Positions 16,550-25,566 of a stretch of 64,000 bases of DNA are shown one piece after another. The notes beneath the pieces were generated by a model. That model made no database searches and was not told the DNA's origin. It saw nothing but the letters and a program-made list of their open reading frames with translations. Position 1 is the stretch's first letter. Every line of letters starts with the position of its first letter. A program made the position numbers and the translations under genes. This DNA comes from Erythrobacter ani (GTDB taxonomy: Bacteria > Pseudomonadota > Alphaproteobacteria > Sphingomonadales > Sphingomonadaceae), in contig NZ_JAGSPB010000001.1 of NCBI RefSeq assembly GCF_019204025.1, positions 434,001-498,000 on the forward strand. Reading direction: 5' to 3'.

Positions 16550-17860
16550 TCAGCGCCTGATCCGGAACAGCTTGCCGTAAGTGAGACAGCGCCACAGCCA
16601 TTCGAGCGGGCCATAGCGGAACCGCTCCAGCCAGGGCTTCGACCAGAGCAAGATCAACGCGCAGGTAAGTATCGTCACGAGATAAAGCTGCGGACGGCCA
16701 AGCTCCCCGAACAATCCGAGTGCCCAGCCCTGGAATACGAACAGCATCAGGATCGAAGTGCCGAGATAATTGGTGAATGCGGCCCTTCCCGCGGCCCGCA
16801 CGCGCTCGGCCAGCGCGCCTGTCCATTGACCTGAATATTCGACCAGCAAAGCCGCCAGCCCAAGCACCATCATTAACTGCGGAATCGAGCTCCAGCCGAC
16901 GAAAGCCGCAAGCATCGCGTAATAGCCGAAGCCGGTGCTCTTCAGGAACAATCCGATGCCGAGGTTCAACATGCCGCCGACGATCAATCCTGCCCAGCCC
17001 CACTGGCGCATCTTGCTTGAGGCGAACTCGCCGCTGAAGAACCCCAGACGGTAAAGTGCGACGCCGAGCAGCATCAGCGGGAACGTTTCCAGAGCAAAAA
17101 TCAGCACATTTGCGATAGGGTCGGTGCCATGTTCGTTGGCGCGGTGGGAGAGTACGCCGGGGTAGTCGCCCGATCGGATCAGCGCGGTCTCGACTTCCGC
17201 ATCGGCGAGCGCGGATGTCTGCGCAGATAACATCCCTTCACGAGCCTCGCTGAATTGAGGCTGCTGACCCAAGGATGTTTCGGCAATCAGGTATGGAAAG
17301 GACAGAATCGCCGAATAGACCAGAGCGCCGAACACAAATCCGATGAGGCCGGTAAAGAGCTGCGCCTTCGCGCTCCATTTCAGGCACGGCACGACCAGAA
17401 AGCCGATGATCGCATAATAAAGCAGGATGTCTCCGGCCCAGATGAGAAAGTAATGGATCAGGCCAAAAAGCAGCAGGATCGACAAGCGCCACATCTGCCG
17501 CCACCGCGTACCGCCCCGATCCCACGTCCTCTCCATGAACAGGTACAGCCCCGCACCGAAAAGCAGCGTGAAAAGCCCGCGCATCTTGGAATCGATCAAG
17601 ACGAACTGCGCTACGAGCAACCAATCGGATAACGGGCCATGCTCCGTCAGGAACGCGTCTGGATACATGTAAGCCTGAAACGGCTGGCCGAAAGCCACGA
17701 TATTGGCCGCCAAGATGCCCATCACGGCGAACCCGCGGATGAAATCCAGACTGTGAATGCGCTCGCCTGCGGTCACTGGCGCGACAGCGCCTTCACCTGT
17801 GCGCTCGGTTTTTGCCGCCTGCTGCGCATTAGGCAGATCCGGCGTCGGCGCTGTAGTCAT
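16550..17860 (-). CDS. DUF418 domain-containing membrane protein
   Basis: A 436-residue polytopic protein with about ten hydrophobic segments. The N-terminal part (RIHSLDFIRGFAVMGILAANIV) and the C-terminal DUF418 block (AGRAAFTNYLGTSILMLFVFQGWALGLFG) are characteristic. The family is widespread in bacterial inner membranes; transport and acyltransferase-like roles have been suggested, without a firm function. The start at 17860 gives a ~25-residue soluble lead before the first helix. It appears monocistronic. Confidence 0.85.
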   Translation of the reverse strand: MTTAPTPDLPNAQQAAKTERTGEGAVAPVTAGERIHSLDFIRGFAVMGILAANIVAFGQPFQAYMYPDAFLTEHGPLSDWLLVAQFVLIDSKMRGLFTLLFGAGLYLFMERTWDRGGTRWRQMWRLSILLLFGLIHYFLIWAGDILLYYAIIGFLVVPCLKWSAKAQLFTGLIGFVFGALVYSAILSFPYLIAETSLGQQPQFSEAREGMLSAQTSALADAEVETALIRSGDYPGVLSHRANEHGTDPIANVLIFALETFPLMLLGVALYRLGFFSGEFASSKMRQWGWAGLIVGGMLNLGIGLFLKSTGFGYYAMLAAFVGWSSIPQLMMVLGLAALLVEYSGQWTGALAERVRAAGRAAFTNYLGTSILMLFVFQGWALGLFGELGRPQLYLVTILTCALILLWSKPWLERFRYGPLEWLWRCLTYGKLFRIRR

Positions 17861-18163
17861 ATGCGATCCCCAATGTATCCCGTCTTCGGATCGTAGCAGC
17901 AGTTCGCTTGAGAAAAAGAGCGTTAATGCCTTGCACGGCAGTTTGCCAAGACGATCAAGCCGCGGCGATCGCCGCTCCGTAATGCGTCAGAACAATTGGC
18001 CGCTTCTCCGTGCCTGTCCCCCGCCGGCCTTGCACCGCAGGTCAGCACGGTGCCGCCAACGTTAACCCAAAATTAGGGGTAGTCTGCGATCCCAGTCTCA
18101 CTCAGCCGCAATCGAGCGGCAGAAGCAGTTTTAATTGGCGGTCTTAAATAGGGGGACCTGGCG
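17861..18163. promoter_or_regulatory. Divergent promoter region with a near-CtrA site
   Basis: A 303-bp region between the DUF418 gene and the parA-like operon. At 18062-18076 there is TTAA-N7-TTAG, one base short of the full CtrA consensus TTAA-N7-TTAA, 88 bp upstream of the ParA start. A GC-rich imperfect palindrome (CCGCGGCGATCGCCGC) lies near 17961-17976. No gene is evident in this stretch. Confidence 0.35.
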
Positions 18164-18886
18164 TTGCGTGTACTTGCTTTGGCATCGCAGAAAGGCGGAT
18201 CGGGGAAAACGACCCTTTCCGGACATCTGGCCGTACAGGCTCAGCGCGCGGGCGCTGGTCCAGTTGTACTCATTGATATCGATCCGCAGGGGTCGCTAGC
18301 CGATTGGTGGAACGAGCGTGAAGCGGAATATCCCGCTTTCGCCCAGACTACAGTATCACGGCTTGCGAACGATCTTGCCGTACTGCGTCAGCAGGGCTTC
18401 AAGCTTGCTGTGATTGATACACCACCGGCCATTACAATGGCCATTCAGTCGGTGATCGGCGTTGCAGAGCTGATCGTTGTACCGACGCGGCCCAGCCCGC
18501 ACGATCTGCGCGCCGTCGGCGCGACAGTCGATCTATGCGAACGCGCTGGCAAGCCGCTGGTGTTCGTCGTGAACGCGGCCACACCGAAAGCCAAGATTAC
18601 ATCGGAAGCCGCCGTCGCGCTGTCGCAGCACGGTACCGTGGCCCCGATCACACTACACCACCGCACCGATTTTGCGGCATCGATGATCGATGGCCGTACG
18701 GTTATGGAAGTCGAGCCCGAGGGTCGCAGTGCAGCGGAAATAACCGCGCTATGGAAATACATCTCGGACCGCCTTGAAAAGAACTTCCGCAGAACCGTTT
18801 TTGCCGCCCCTCCAGGAGGAGGACAGGCCCAGGCTGTTAACGCCGGACGCGCAGCTGGTGGTTTCGGCCGCCGGGTCGCCCAGTAA
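18164..18886 (+). CDS. ParA/MinD-type ATPase
   Basis: A 240-residue P-loop ATPase with a deviant Walker A (QKGGSGKTTLSG near residues 8-19), DIDPQGSLADWW and VIDTPPAI, the hallmarks of ParA-family proteins that pattern cargo or DNA. The start codon is TTG at 18164, preceded by GGGGGA. At ~240 residues without an N-terminal DNA-binding domain it resembles the short (ParF/type Ib or MipZ-like) subgroup. It lies 15 bp before a gene with a ribbon-helix-helix-like C-terminus and near a SPOR lipoprotein gene, so envelope or division-site positioning is a reasonable inference. Confidence 0.85.
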   Translation: MRVLALASQKGGSGKTTLSGHLAVQAQRAGAGPVVLIDIDPQGSLADWWNEREAEYPAFAQTTVSRLANDLAVLRQQGFKLAVIDTPPAITMAIQSVIGVAELIVVPTRPSPHDLRAVGATVDLCERAGKPLVFVVNAATPKAKITSEAAVALSQHGTVAPITLHHRTDFAASMIDGRTVMEVEPEGRSAAEITALWKYISDRLEKNFRRTVFAAPPGGGQAQAVNAGRAAGGFGRRVAQ

Positions 18887-18901
18887 GGAGCGCCCAGCGT
18901 G

Positions 18902-19498
18902 ATGTCCGAAGCCAGCTTCGCCTCGCTCAACCCGGCTCTGCTCGCACGCAAAGGCGGCGCGAAACCCGCAATGCGTCCGCAGCTTGCACCGATGCCTCAG
19001 GATCCGGCGGCCATGGCCGCCCTCGCCGACGAGCAACTTGAAGATCTCGGCTGGAATGACATGGGTCAGGATGATGCCGACACTTCGATCATTGCCGGGC
19101 CGAGCGACACCGCCGATATTTTATCGATTGCATCCAGAGCTGCGAACGAGGACGGCTCGATCGGCAAAAGCCCGATCGTACGCCGCCAGCAAAAGGACCT
19201 GTCCGATCGCATCCTCGCCAATGCCGTGATGGACAGCGTCGGCGCCGAACATTTCGGTGAACTGCCGAAAGCTGCGCCCAAGAGCAAATCGGTCGGCAAG
19301 AAAGCCAAGGCCGCCGTAAAAAGCGGTAAGCGCGCAGCATTCACCCTGCGTCTCGACGCGGAACGACACCTCAAACTGCGCCTTGCATCCACGATGCAGG
19401 GCATCAGCGCACAGGCGCTGGTGACGGAAGCGCTCGACACGATGCTCGAGCAATTCTCAGAACTTGATGCGCTCGCCGAGCGCATGAAACCCAATTGA
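18902..19498 (+). CDS. ParA-linked protein with a ribbon-helix-helix-like C-terminus
   Basis: About 198 residues. The N-terminus (SFASLNPALLARKGGAKPAMRPQL) and the middle are low-complexity and acidic, probably disordered. A basic linker (KSVGKKAKAAVKSGKR) leads into a C-terminal segment, AAFTLRLDAERHLKLRLAS then SAQALVTEALDTMLEQF, with the strand-helix-helix look of a ribbon-helix-helix DNA-binding fold. I do not recognise a named family. AAGGAG lies upstream; an ATG at 18902 and a GTG at 18899 are both possible starts. It sits between the ParA ATPase and the SPOR lipoprotein. Confidence 0.75.
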   Translation: MSEASFASLNPALLARKGGAKPAMRPQLAPMPQDPAAMAALADEQLEDLGWNDMGQDDADTSIIAGPSDTADILSIASRAANEDGSIGKSPIVRRQQKDLSDRILANAVMDSVGAEHFGELPKAAPKSKSVGKKAKAAVKSGKRAAFTLRLDAERHLKLRLASTMQGISAQALVTEALDTMLEQFSELDALAERMKPN

Positions 19499-19545
19499 AG
19501 CTAACTGCCAGTCAAATGAGCAATACAGGACAGGGGATTAGGACA

Positions 19546-20892
19546 ATGGCCGTGACCAATAGTCAGAACGAAAAGGGCGTAATCAACTCGCCAAAGCTTG
19601 GCCTGATCATGACGACGGCCTTGGCCAGTGTTGCCCTGACGGGTTGCACGACTTCGGTCGCTGCCCCAGCAGGAAGCTCCTTTGCCAAGGCGCAGGTCGC
19701 TCTTGAAAATGGTCAGGTCAATCAGGCTGTCACGCACGCAGAGGCTGCAGTCCTTTCCGAGCCCCGCAATCCGGGTTTCCGCGCTATGCTCGGTGCAGCT
19801 TATCTCGAATCCGGCCGGTTTGCCTCCGCAGCAACCAGCTTCAACGACGCTCTGGAACTGGGCGATGAGGACCCTCGCACGGTGCTGAGCTACGCGCTCG
19901 CCAAGACTGCCATGGGTGACCACAGTGATGCTGTCGCCATGCTCCGCAATTGGGAAGCTGCGATTAACCCTGCCGATCTCGGCCTGGCTTACGCATTGGC
20001 CGGTGATCCGCAGCGCGGCATCCATATCCTGACCAACACCCTGCGCGGTGGCCACAATACCGCCAAGGTTCGTCAGAACCTCGCTTATACATATGCGTTG
20101 GCTGGAAACTGGCGCGCAGCCAGCGTGATGGCGGCAGAAGACGTGCCTGCCAATGAACTTAAAGGACGCCTGTCCAGCTGGGCAGCAAACGCGAAACCAG
20201 AAGATCACCAGATCCGCGTCGCAAATCTGCTCGGTGTCAGCCCGTCGAGCGACGGCGGTCAGCCGACCTATCTCGCGCTTTCCAATTTCCCAAGCCAGGA
20301 CATGATGGTGGCCGAAGCCACCGCGCAGGCTCCCGTGGAAGTCGCAGCGGATTTCGTCGCTGAAGAGCCAGTGGCTGCGCCTGCGCCCACGGTCGCCGCA
20401 GTCGCTGCGGCACCTGCGCCTGCAGCGGCACCTGCCGCGAAGCCGGCTCGGCGCTATATATCGCAGGCCGTCGTTCAGAAATTGCCTGTTCGAACGGCGA
20501 GCAAAGCTGTCACCAAACCCGCTGCAAAACCGGCACCGACCCGCATTGCAAAATCGCCTTCGCAGCGCCGCATGGCGGTCGCGACCGGCAAAGCCGCAAC
20601 GCATCTCATCCAGCTCGGTAGCTTCAACAGCCGCGCCGTCGCTGAAACCAAATGGGACGAATTTACCGCGAAATTCCCTCAGCTGAAGAACCACGACGTC
20701 GTGATCACCGAAGCTGTGGTGAACGGAGCCACATATTTCCGCGTCGCGGCTGCCGGTTTCGGCCAGTCGACCGCGAACAAGATGTGCTCGGCCGTAAAAT
20801 CGGCAGGCCGCGGATGCTTCGCCTATGCTGCTTCCAGCCCGCCAGCAGGTGCCGTGGATCGCGGCGTACGGATTGCCGCCCGCACCCGCTAA
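19546..20892 (+). CDS. TPR and SPOR domain lipoprotein
   Basis: About 448 residues from the ATG at 19546; in-frame starts at 19495 and 19516 are less likely. The N-terminal hydrophobic stretch ends in a lipobox (SVALTGCTTS), so the protein is predicted to be lipid-anchored. Tetratricopeptide-like helices follow (AKAQVALENGQVNQAVTHAE and similar), then an Ala/Pro-rich linker and a C-terminal SPOR domain (THLIQLGSFNSRAVAETKW to VKSAGRGCFAY). SPOR domains bind denuded septal peptidoglycan, so a role at the division site is likely. It is the third gene of the ParA operon. Confidence 0.88.
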   Translation: MAVTNSQNEKGVINSPKLGLIMTTALASVALTGCTTSVAAPAGSSFAKAQVALENGQVNQAVTHAEAAVLSEPRNPGFRAMLGAAYLESGRFASAATSFNDALELGDEDPRTVLSYALAKTAMGDHSDAVAMLRNWEAAINPADLGLAYALAGDPQRGIHILTNTLRGGHNTAKVRQNLAYTYALAGNWRAASVMAAEDVPANELKGRLSSWAANAKPEDHQIRVANLLGVSPSSDGGQPTYLALSNFPSQDMMVAEATAQAPVEVAADFVAEEPVAAPAPTVAAVAAAPAPAAAPAAKPARRYISQAVVQKLPVRTASKAVTKPAAKPAPTRIAKSPSQRRMAVATGKAATHLIQLGSFNSRAVAETKWDEFTAKFPQLKNHDVVITEAVVNGATYFRVAAAGFGQSTANKMCSAVKSAGRGCFAYAASSPPAGAVDRGVRIAARTR

Positions 20893-20918
20893 ATACGGTC
20901 TTCGGTTCTAAAGATTAG

Positions 20919-20947
20919 CCCTCGGAGCGAACGCTTCGGGGGTTTTT
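20919..20947 (+). terminator. Rho-independent terminator after the SPOR gene
   Basis: A 10-bp stem with two G-T pairs (20919-20928 with 20933-20942), a GAAC tetraloop and a TTTTTC tail, 26 bp after the SPOR gene stop. Confidence 0.85.
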
Positions 20948-20957
20948 CTTTGCAGGA

Positions 20958-22187
20958 CTAGACCCGCACGCCGCCCTTAAACAGTGTGCTCACCCGTCCT
21001 TGAACGCCTTGCCTGTCGAACGGCGTGTTATCGGCGGTCGCTTTCATCCTGCTGCGATCGACGAACCACGGTGCGTCGGGGTCGATAATCGCGATATCGG
21101 CCTCAAGATCCGCCTCCAGAGCCCCCGCTTCGACGCCCAGCAGCTTTGCCGGATTGGTCGCAAGCAGCTCAAACGCGCGCGCGGTATCGATAACTTCATC
21201 ACGCACCAGCCCCAGCGTCATCGCGAGCAGTGTTTCGGCCCCTGCCATACCCGGCTGCGCGTCGGCAAAAGGAAGCCGTTTGCCTTCGGGTCCGCGCGGA
21301 TCGTGGCCGCTCGAAATCACGTCCACGACGCCATCACCGATGGCGGCAAGCGCCGCTTGCCGGTCGGCCTCTGAGCGGAGCGGAGGTGACAGGCGCGTGA
21401 AAGTGCGGAAATCGACCGAAGCGAGATCCGAAAGCATGAAATGCGCGGGCGTTATACCGCAGGTTACCTTGACGCCCCGCGCTTTGGCATCGCGAATGAG
21501 CGCGAAACCGCGTGCCGTCGTCACTTGCCGAAAATGAAGGCGCGCGCCTGACATTTCGGCGAGCGCGATATCGCGCGCGAGCGCGAGCGCTTCCGCCTCG
21601 GCAGGCGCACTGGGCAAGCCGAGCCGGGTCGCAATTTCGCCAGCGGTCGCGGCAGCCTCCCCAGTAAGCGCGGCGTCCTCGGAATGCGCGACCACCACTA
21701 GATCGAGCATCGCTGCATACTGCAGCAGACGCAGCATCACACCGCTATCGGCTATCCAGCTGCGGCCCGTCGAAACACCGCGCGCGCCCGCATCCTTCAT
21801 GAGAGCAATCTCTGCAAGCTCCCGCCCCTCCAGACCGCGCGTGGCGGCGGCGAGCGGATGCACCCAGAGATCGGGTTTTCCGCTCTTGGCGATGTAATTG
21901 ATCCGGCTGGGGTAATCGAGCGGCGGAGATTGATCGGGCATCAGCGCAGCGCGCGTGATCCCGCCGAAGCGAAATGCGGGCTTATCGATCGCAAAAACAC
22001 CCAGATCCACGATCCCGGGGGCGACCAACTTGCCTTTGGCATCAATCACTTCGTCCCCGTCCCGAGCCGATGTTTCAGTCCCGATCGAGGAAATCAGACC
22101 ATTTTTGAGCCGGATAGCGCCGCTCACGACCCCGCCGGGTGTCATCAGCCTTCCGCCCACGATCGCCAAGGGGCGCGTCTGTTTCAT
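20958..22187 (-). CDS. pyrC: Dihydroorotase-like protein PyrC', probably non-catalytic
   Basis: A 409-residue amidohydrolase-fold protein overlapping pyrB by ATGA. The fold is clear ([43 protein letters not shown]). The metal-binding HxH of active dihydroorotases, normally right after PGxxDxH, is missing: the sequence reads [11 protein letters not shown]. The metal-ligand His in the LHxxHVST motif is replaced (LHFRQVTT), and the TDHAPH motif is altered to SGHDPRG. This fits the inactive PyrC' partners that are needed for aspartate transcarbamoylase assembly in several bacteria. A catalytic dihydroorotase is expected elsewhere in the genome. Confidence 0.88.
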   Translation of the reverse strand: MKQTRPLAIVGGRLMTPGGVVSGAIRLKNGLISSIGTETSARDGDEVIDAKGKLVAPGIVDLGVFAIDKPAFRFGGITRAALMPDQSPPLDYPSRINYIAKSGKPDLWVHPLAAATRGLEGRELAEIALMKDAGARGVSTGRSWIADSGVMLRLLQYAAMLDLVVVAHSEDAALTGEAAATAGEIATRLGLPSAPAEAEALALARDIALAEMSGARLHFRQVTTARGFALIRDAKARGVKVTCGITPAHFMLSDLASVDFRTFTRLSPPLRSEADRQAALAAIGDGVVDVISSGHDPRGPEGKRLPFADAQPGMAGAETLLAMTLGLVRDEVIDTARAFELLATNPAKLLGVEAGALEADLEADIAIIDPDAPWFVDRSRMKATADNTPFDRQGVQGRVSTLFKGGVRV

Positions 22188-23209
22188 GTCCAGCCCTCCA
22201 CCCCGCGCGCGGCGCGTGTCAGGATGTCGAGGCAAGCCATGCGGATCGCCACGCCCATCTCGACCTGCTGCGTGATAATCGACCGGTCGAGCATGTCGGC
22301 AACTTCGCTGTCAATTTCCACACCGCGGTTCATCGGCCCGGGATGCATGACGATTGCATCGTCCGCTGCATGGTCGAGCCGCGCTTTCGTCAGACCATAG
22401 AGGTGGTGATATTCGCGCTCCGACGGGATGAATTGTCCCGCCATGCGCTCAGACTGAAGGCGCAGCATCATCACCACATCAGACCCCGAAAGCGCATCGC
22501 CGAAATCGAAGAACGGCTCCACCCCGAGCGCATCGATACCTGTCGGCATGAGCGCGGGCGGAGCGCAGACGCGCACGCTAGCGCCCATAGCCTGCAGGCA
22601 CAGGATATTCGAGCGCGCGACCCGGCTGTGCAGGATATCTCCACAAATCGTGACCGTCAGCCCGGTGAAATCCTCGGCGCTGTCTCCGCGCTCGCGCAGT
22701 TTATGCCGCAGTGCGAGCGCATCGAGAAGCGCCTGCGTCGGGTGTTCGTGACTACCATCCCCAGCGTTCAGGACCGGGCAATCGACCTTGTCCGCAATCA
22801 ATTGTGTTGCCCCGCTCGACCCGTGCCGGATAACGATCGCATCGGCACGCATGGCGTTGAGCGTTATCGCCGTATCGATCAGCGTCTCGCCCTTCTTCAC
22901 CGAACTTTGTGCGGCGTGCATGTTGACGACATCGGCCCCCAGCCGCTTGCCCGCGATTTCGAAGCTAAGCAGGGTCCGGGTGGAGTTCTCGAAGAAGGCA
23001 TTGATAATGGTGAGTCCGGTCAGCAGACCGACATGCTTCGCGCTCTGCCGGTTCAACTCGATCCATTGCTCCGCCTGATCGAGCAGGTAGAGAATCTCAT
23101 GTCGCTCCAGCTGGCCGATCCCGGTCAGATCGCGATGCGGGAATGCGAGACGTCCCGCGGGAAAGCGGCCAGACGTCGTGGAAGTTTCCGTACCTGTCAT
23201 TAAAGCCAT
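22184..23209 (-). CDS. pyrB: Aspartate carbamoyltransferase catalytic subunit
   Basis: About 341 residues. It catalyses carbamoyl phosphate + aspartate to carbamoyl aspartate, the first committed step of pyrimidine synthesis. The carbamoyl-phosphate loop is intact ([20 protein letters not shown]), as are the HPTQALLDA motif and a C-terminal [12 protein letters not shown]. Starts at 23209 and 23200 both keep the conserved body. Its stop overlaps the pyrC' start, consistent with formation of a dodecameric PyrB-PyrC' complex. Confidence 0.95.
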   Translation of the reverse strand: MALMTGTETSTTSGRFPAGRLAFPHRDLTGIGQLERHEILYLLDQAEQWIELNRQSAKHVGLLTGLTIINAFFENSTRTLLSFEIAGKRLGADVVNMHAAQSSVKKGETLIDTAITLNAMRADAIVIRHGSSGATQLIADKVDCPVLNAGDGSHEHPTQALLDALALRHKLRERGDSAEDFTGLTVTICGDILHSRVARSNILCLQAMGASVRVCAPPALMPTGIDALGVEPFFDFGDALSGSDVVMMLRLQSERMAGQFIPSEREYHHLYGLTKARLDHAADDAIVMHPGPMNRGVEIDSEVADMLDRSIITQQVEMGVAIRMACLDILTRAARGVEGWT

Positions 23210-23213
23210 GCCC

Positions 23214-23327
23214 TTAGTCGAGCGGTATGTCCTGCTCAACCCATTGGTTGCACACTTCACAATGGAAATGACCCGGTTTCGTCCCTAGATGAGACGAGAA
23301 ATCAATCGCGGCCGCGTGCCGCGACAT
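23214..23327 (-). CDS. Possible 37-residue peptide just upstream of pyrB
   Basis: A small open frame from an ATG at 23327 whose TAA stop is 4 bp before the pyrB start. It encodes [10 protein letters not shown] and later [10 protein letters not shown], with one CxxC and nearby His residues that could hold a metal. I see no good ribosome site, and I do not recognise it. It could be a leader peptide, a tiny zinc protein or chance. Confidence 0.3.
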   Translation of the reverse strand: MSRHAAAIDFSSHLGTKPGHFHCEVCNQWVEQDIPLD

Positions 23328-23343
23328 TAAGGGCGCATGATAT

Positions 23344-25230
23344 ATGAGTTTTGTCGGCAAGATCTGGAAATTCCTGGTTGGGGTCAAGGATGGTCTCGTC
23401 CTGATCTTCATGCTGCTGTTTTTCGTTGCCCTGTTCAGCCTGCTTTCCGCTGCGCCCAATCCGGGTCAGGTGCGCGATGGCGCTCTCTATATGGATATCT
23501 CGGGATATGTCGTGGAAGAGCGCTCCGCAGTCGATCCCCTCGCCGCGCTGCTTGCCAGGGAAGCTCCTCCGATGGAGTTTCAGGCGCGCGATCTTGTTCG
23601 TGCACTCGATGCAGCCGCCAGCGACGACCGCATCAAAGCGGTGGTGATGGACCTCACCACGTTCATCGGAGGCGGGCAGGTTCACCTGCAGGAAGTCGGC
23701 GAGGCGATGGAGCGCGTCCGTAAGGCGGACAAGCCGGTCTTCACTTATGCACTCGCCTATGGCGATGATCACATGCACCTCGCCGCCCACGCGTCCGAGG
23801 TCTGGGCCGATCCCTTGGGAGGCGCGCTGATTGCGGGGCCCGGAGGCAACAATCTGTATTACGCCGACCTTCTCGACCGTTTGAACGTCAACGCCCGCAT
23901 CTACCGCGTCGGCACATTCAAGGCCGCGGTCGAACCCTATTCACGCAATTCCATGTCGGATGAGGCGCGGGAAAACATCTCCGCGCTCTACGGCGCACTT
24001 TGGGAAGAATGGCAGGCCAACGTAAAAAAGGCCCGCCCGGCCATAGATCTCGACCAAGTGACCAAGGATCCGGTCGCCTGGGTCGAAGCCAGTCAGGGTG
24101 ACCTCGCAAAAGCTGCGTTGGCCGCGGGACTTGTCGACAAGCTTGGCGACTCCGTCGAATTCGGTAACCGCGTGGCCGAGATCGTGGGTGCTGACGATTG
24201 GGACAAGAGCCCTGGCAGCTACGCGAAGAGCGATTTCCTGCCATACCTTGCCGATACCTCGCGTTCGACCAGTGGCAAGGCCATCGGCGTCGTGACGATT
24301 GCCGGCAATATCGTGGACGGTGACGCCGGACCGGGCACCGCTGGCGGGACGCGGATCGCCGACTTGCTCAACGATGCTCTCGACGATGATCTCGCCGCTC
24401 TCGTCGTACGGGTGAATTCGCCCGGTGGGTCGGTGACGGCTTCGGAAGAGATTCGCCGGGCAATCGCGCGGTACAAGGCCAAGGACATTCCGGTCGCGGT
24501 TTCGTTTGCCAATGTCGCAGCGAGTGGCGGATATTGGGTCGCCACTTCGAGCGACCGGATCTTTGCGCAACCCGAAACCATTACCGGGTCGATCGGCGTC
24601 TTTGCAGTCTTGCCAACGTTCGAAAACGCAGCACAGGAAATCGGCGTCAGCTCCGATGGCTATCGGACCACACCTCTGTCGGGGCAGCCAGACCTCATTG
24701 CGGGCCTGACGCCCGAGGTGGACACGATTCTGCAAGCCACAATTACCGATACCTACGCCGATTTCCTCGAGCGGGTCAGCGAAGCGCGCGGCATGACCCC
24801 GGCGCAGATCGACACCCTTGCTCAAGGGCGTGTCTGGGACGGCGGCTCGGCCCGTCAGCTTGGACTGGTCGACCAATTCGGCGGTCTTGACGACGCGGTT
24901 AAATGGGCAGCCAAGGAGGCCGGTCTGGAAGAGGGCGGCTGGCACTCCCGGTTCCTCGGCGCGCAGGCGACAAACTACGATTCGCTCATTCGGCAAATTC
25001 TGGCAGGCTCATCAACCCCGGCTCAGCAGGTGCGCAGCGCGGACCTGTTTGCCACAGCGGCGCATCAGAGGGAGATCACGCTCTCGCGCCTGCTGGCCGA
25101 TGCCGAGCGGCTAACAGGCACGCGCGGTATTCAGGCCTATTGCCTTGAATGCCCGGCCGATGCTCCGCCCGCCCGCAGCAAAGGCGCAGTGGGCCTCATT
25201 GATGTGCTTCGGGCGCTGGTCGCCAAGTAG
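23344..25230 (+). CDS. sppA: Signal peptide peptidase SppA, 67K type
   Basis: A 628-residue protein with an N-terminal membrane anchor (LIFMLLFFVALFSLLSA) and two S49 domains, matching the long double-domain form. The catalytic Lys lies in the N-terminal domain (VGTFKAAVEPYSRNSMSD) and the nucleophile Ser in the C-terminal one (NVAASGGYWVATSSD). It degrades remnant signal peptides in the inner membrane. It is divergent from pyrB and followed by tRNA-Val. Confidence 0.94.
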   Translation: MSFVGKIWKFLVGVKDGLVLIFMLLFFVALFSLLSAAPNPGQVRDGALYMDISGYVVEERSAVDPLAALLAREAPPMEFQARDLVRALDAAASDDRIKAVVMDLTTFIGGGQVHLQEVGEAMERVRKADKPVFTYALAYGDDHMHLAAHASEVWADPLGGALIAGPGGNNLYYADLLDRLNVNARIYRVGTFKAAVEPYSRNSMSDEARENISALYGALWEEWQANVKKARPAIDLDQVTKDPVAWVEASQGDLAKAALAAGLVDKLGDSVEFGNRVAEIVGADDWDKSPGSYAKSDFLPYLADTSRSTSGKAIGVVTIAGNIVDGDAGPGTAGGTRIADLLNDALDDDLAALVVRVNSPGGSVTASEEIRRAIARYKAKDIPVAVSFANVAASGGYWVATSSDRIFAQPETITGSIGVFAVLPTFENAAQEIGVSSDGYRTTPLSGQPDLIAGLTPEVDTILQATITDTYADFLERVSEARGMTPAQIDTLAQGRVWDGGSARQLGLVDQFGGLDDAVKWAAKEAGLEEGGWHSRFLGAQATNYDSLIRQILAGSSTPAQQVRSADLFATAAHQREITLSRLLADAERLTGTRGIQAYCLECPADAPPARSKGAVGLIDVLRALVAK

Positions 25231-25313
25231 CGCCGGCCACAATCGGCAACTCTTGCGACGGCAGAGACGGCAAAGTAAATGCGCCCCCTGCCCTTGCCTC
25301 AAGGCAAGCGAGC

Positions 25314-25388
25314 GGGCGCGTAGCTCAGGGGTAGAGCACACCCTTCACACGGGTGGGGTCGCAAGTTCAATCCTTGCCGCGCCCACCA
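25314..25388 (+). tRNA. tRNA-Val (CAC anticodon)
   Basis: A 75-nt cloverleaf including encoded CCA: acceptor GGGCGCG/CGCGCCC, D stem GCTC/GAGC, anticodon arm CACCC-TTCACAC-GGGTG (anticodon CAC), and T arm GCAAG-TTCAATC-CTTGC. The 3' end doubles as the left attachment site of the island described separately. Confidence 0.96.
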
Positions 25389-25391
25389 TTG
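25377..25391 (+). repeat. Left attachment-site repeat (attL-like) in the tRNA-Val 3' end
   Basis: The 15 bp CCGCGCCCACCATTG cover the acceptor strand, discriminator and CCA of tRNA-Val plus three bases beyond. The same sequence occurs at 38939. Confidence 0.75.
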
Positions 25392-25566
25392 TTTCCAGAT
25401 GCTTACGCTAAAGGGCCAACAAAAAGCCAAATAACTCTTGCCGAGCCATATTCCGTTTTAAGCAACGACGGTCCATGAGAGGCTGGCACGTTGAACTTGC
25501 TATTCGTCTGAGGGATTGAGGAAATCGTAGCGACTAGCTACGCTGCGATAACCTCCAAACCGGACT

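Noticed and set aside
25145..25411. 88-residue open frame over the end of sppA and tRNA-Val
   Set aside because: It overlaps an intact tRNA and the sppA coding region in another frame.
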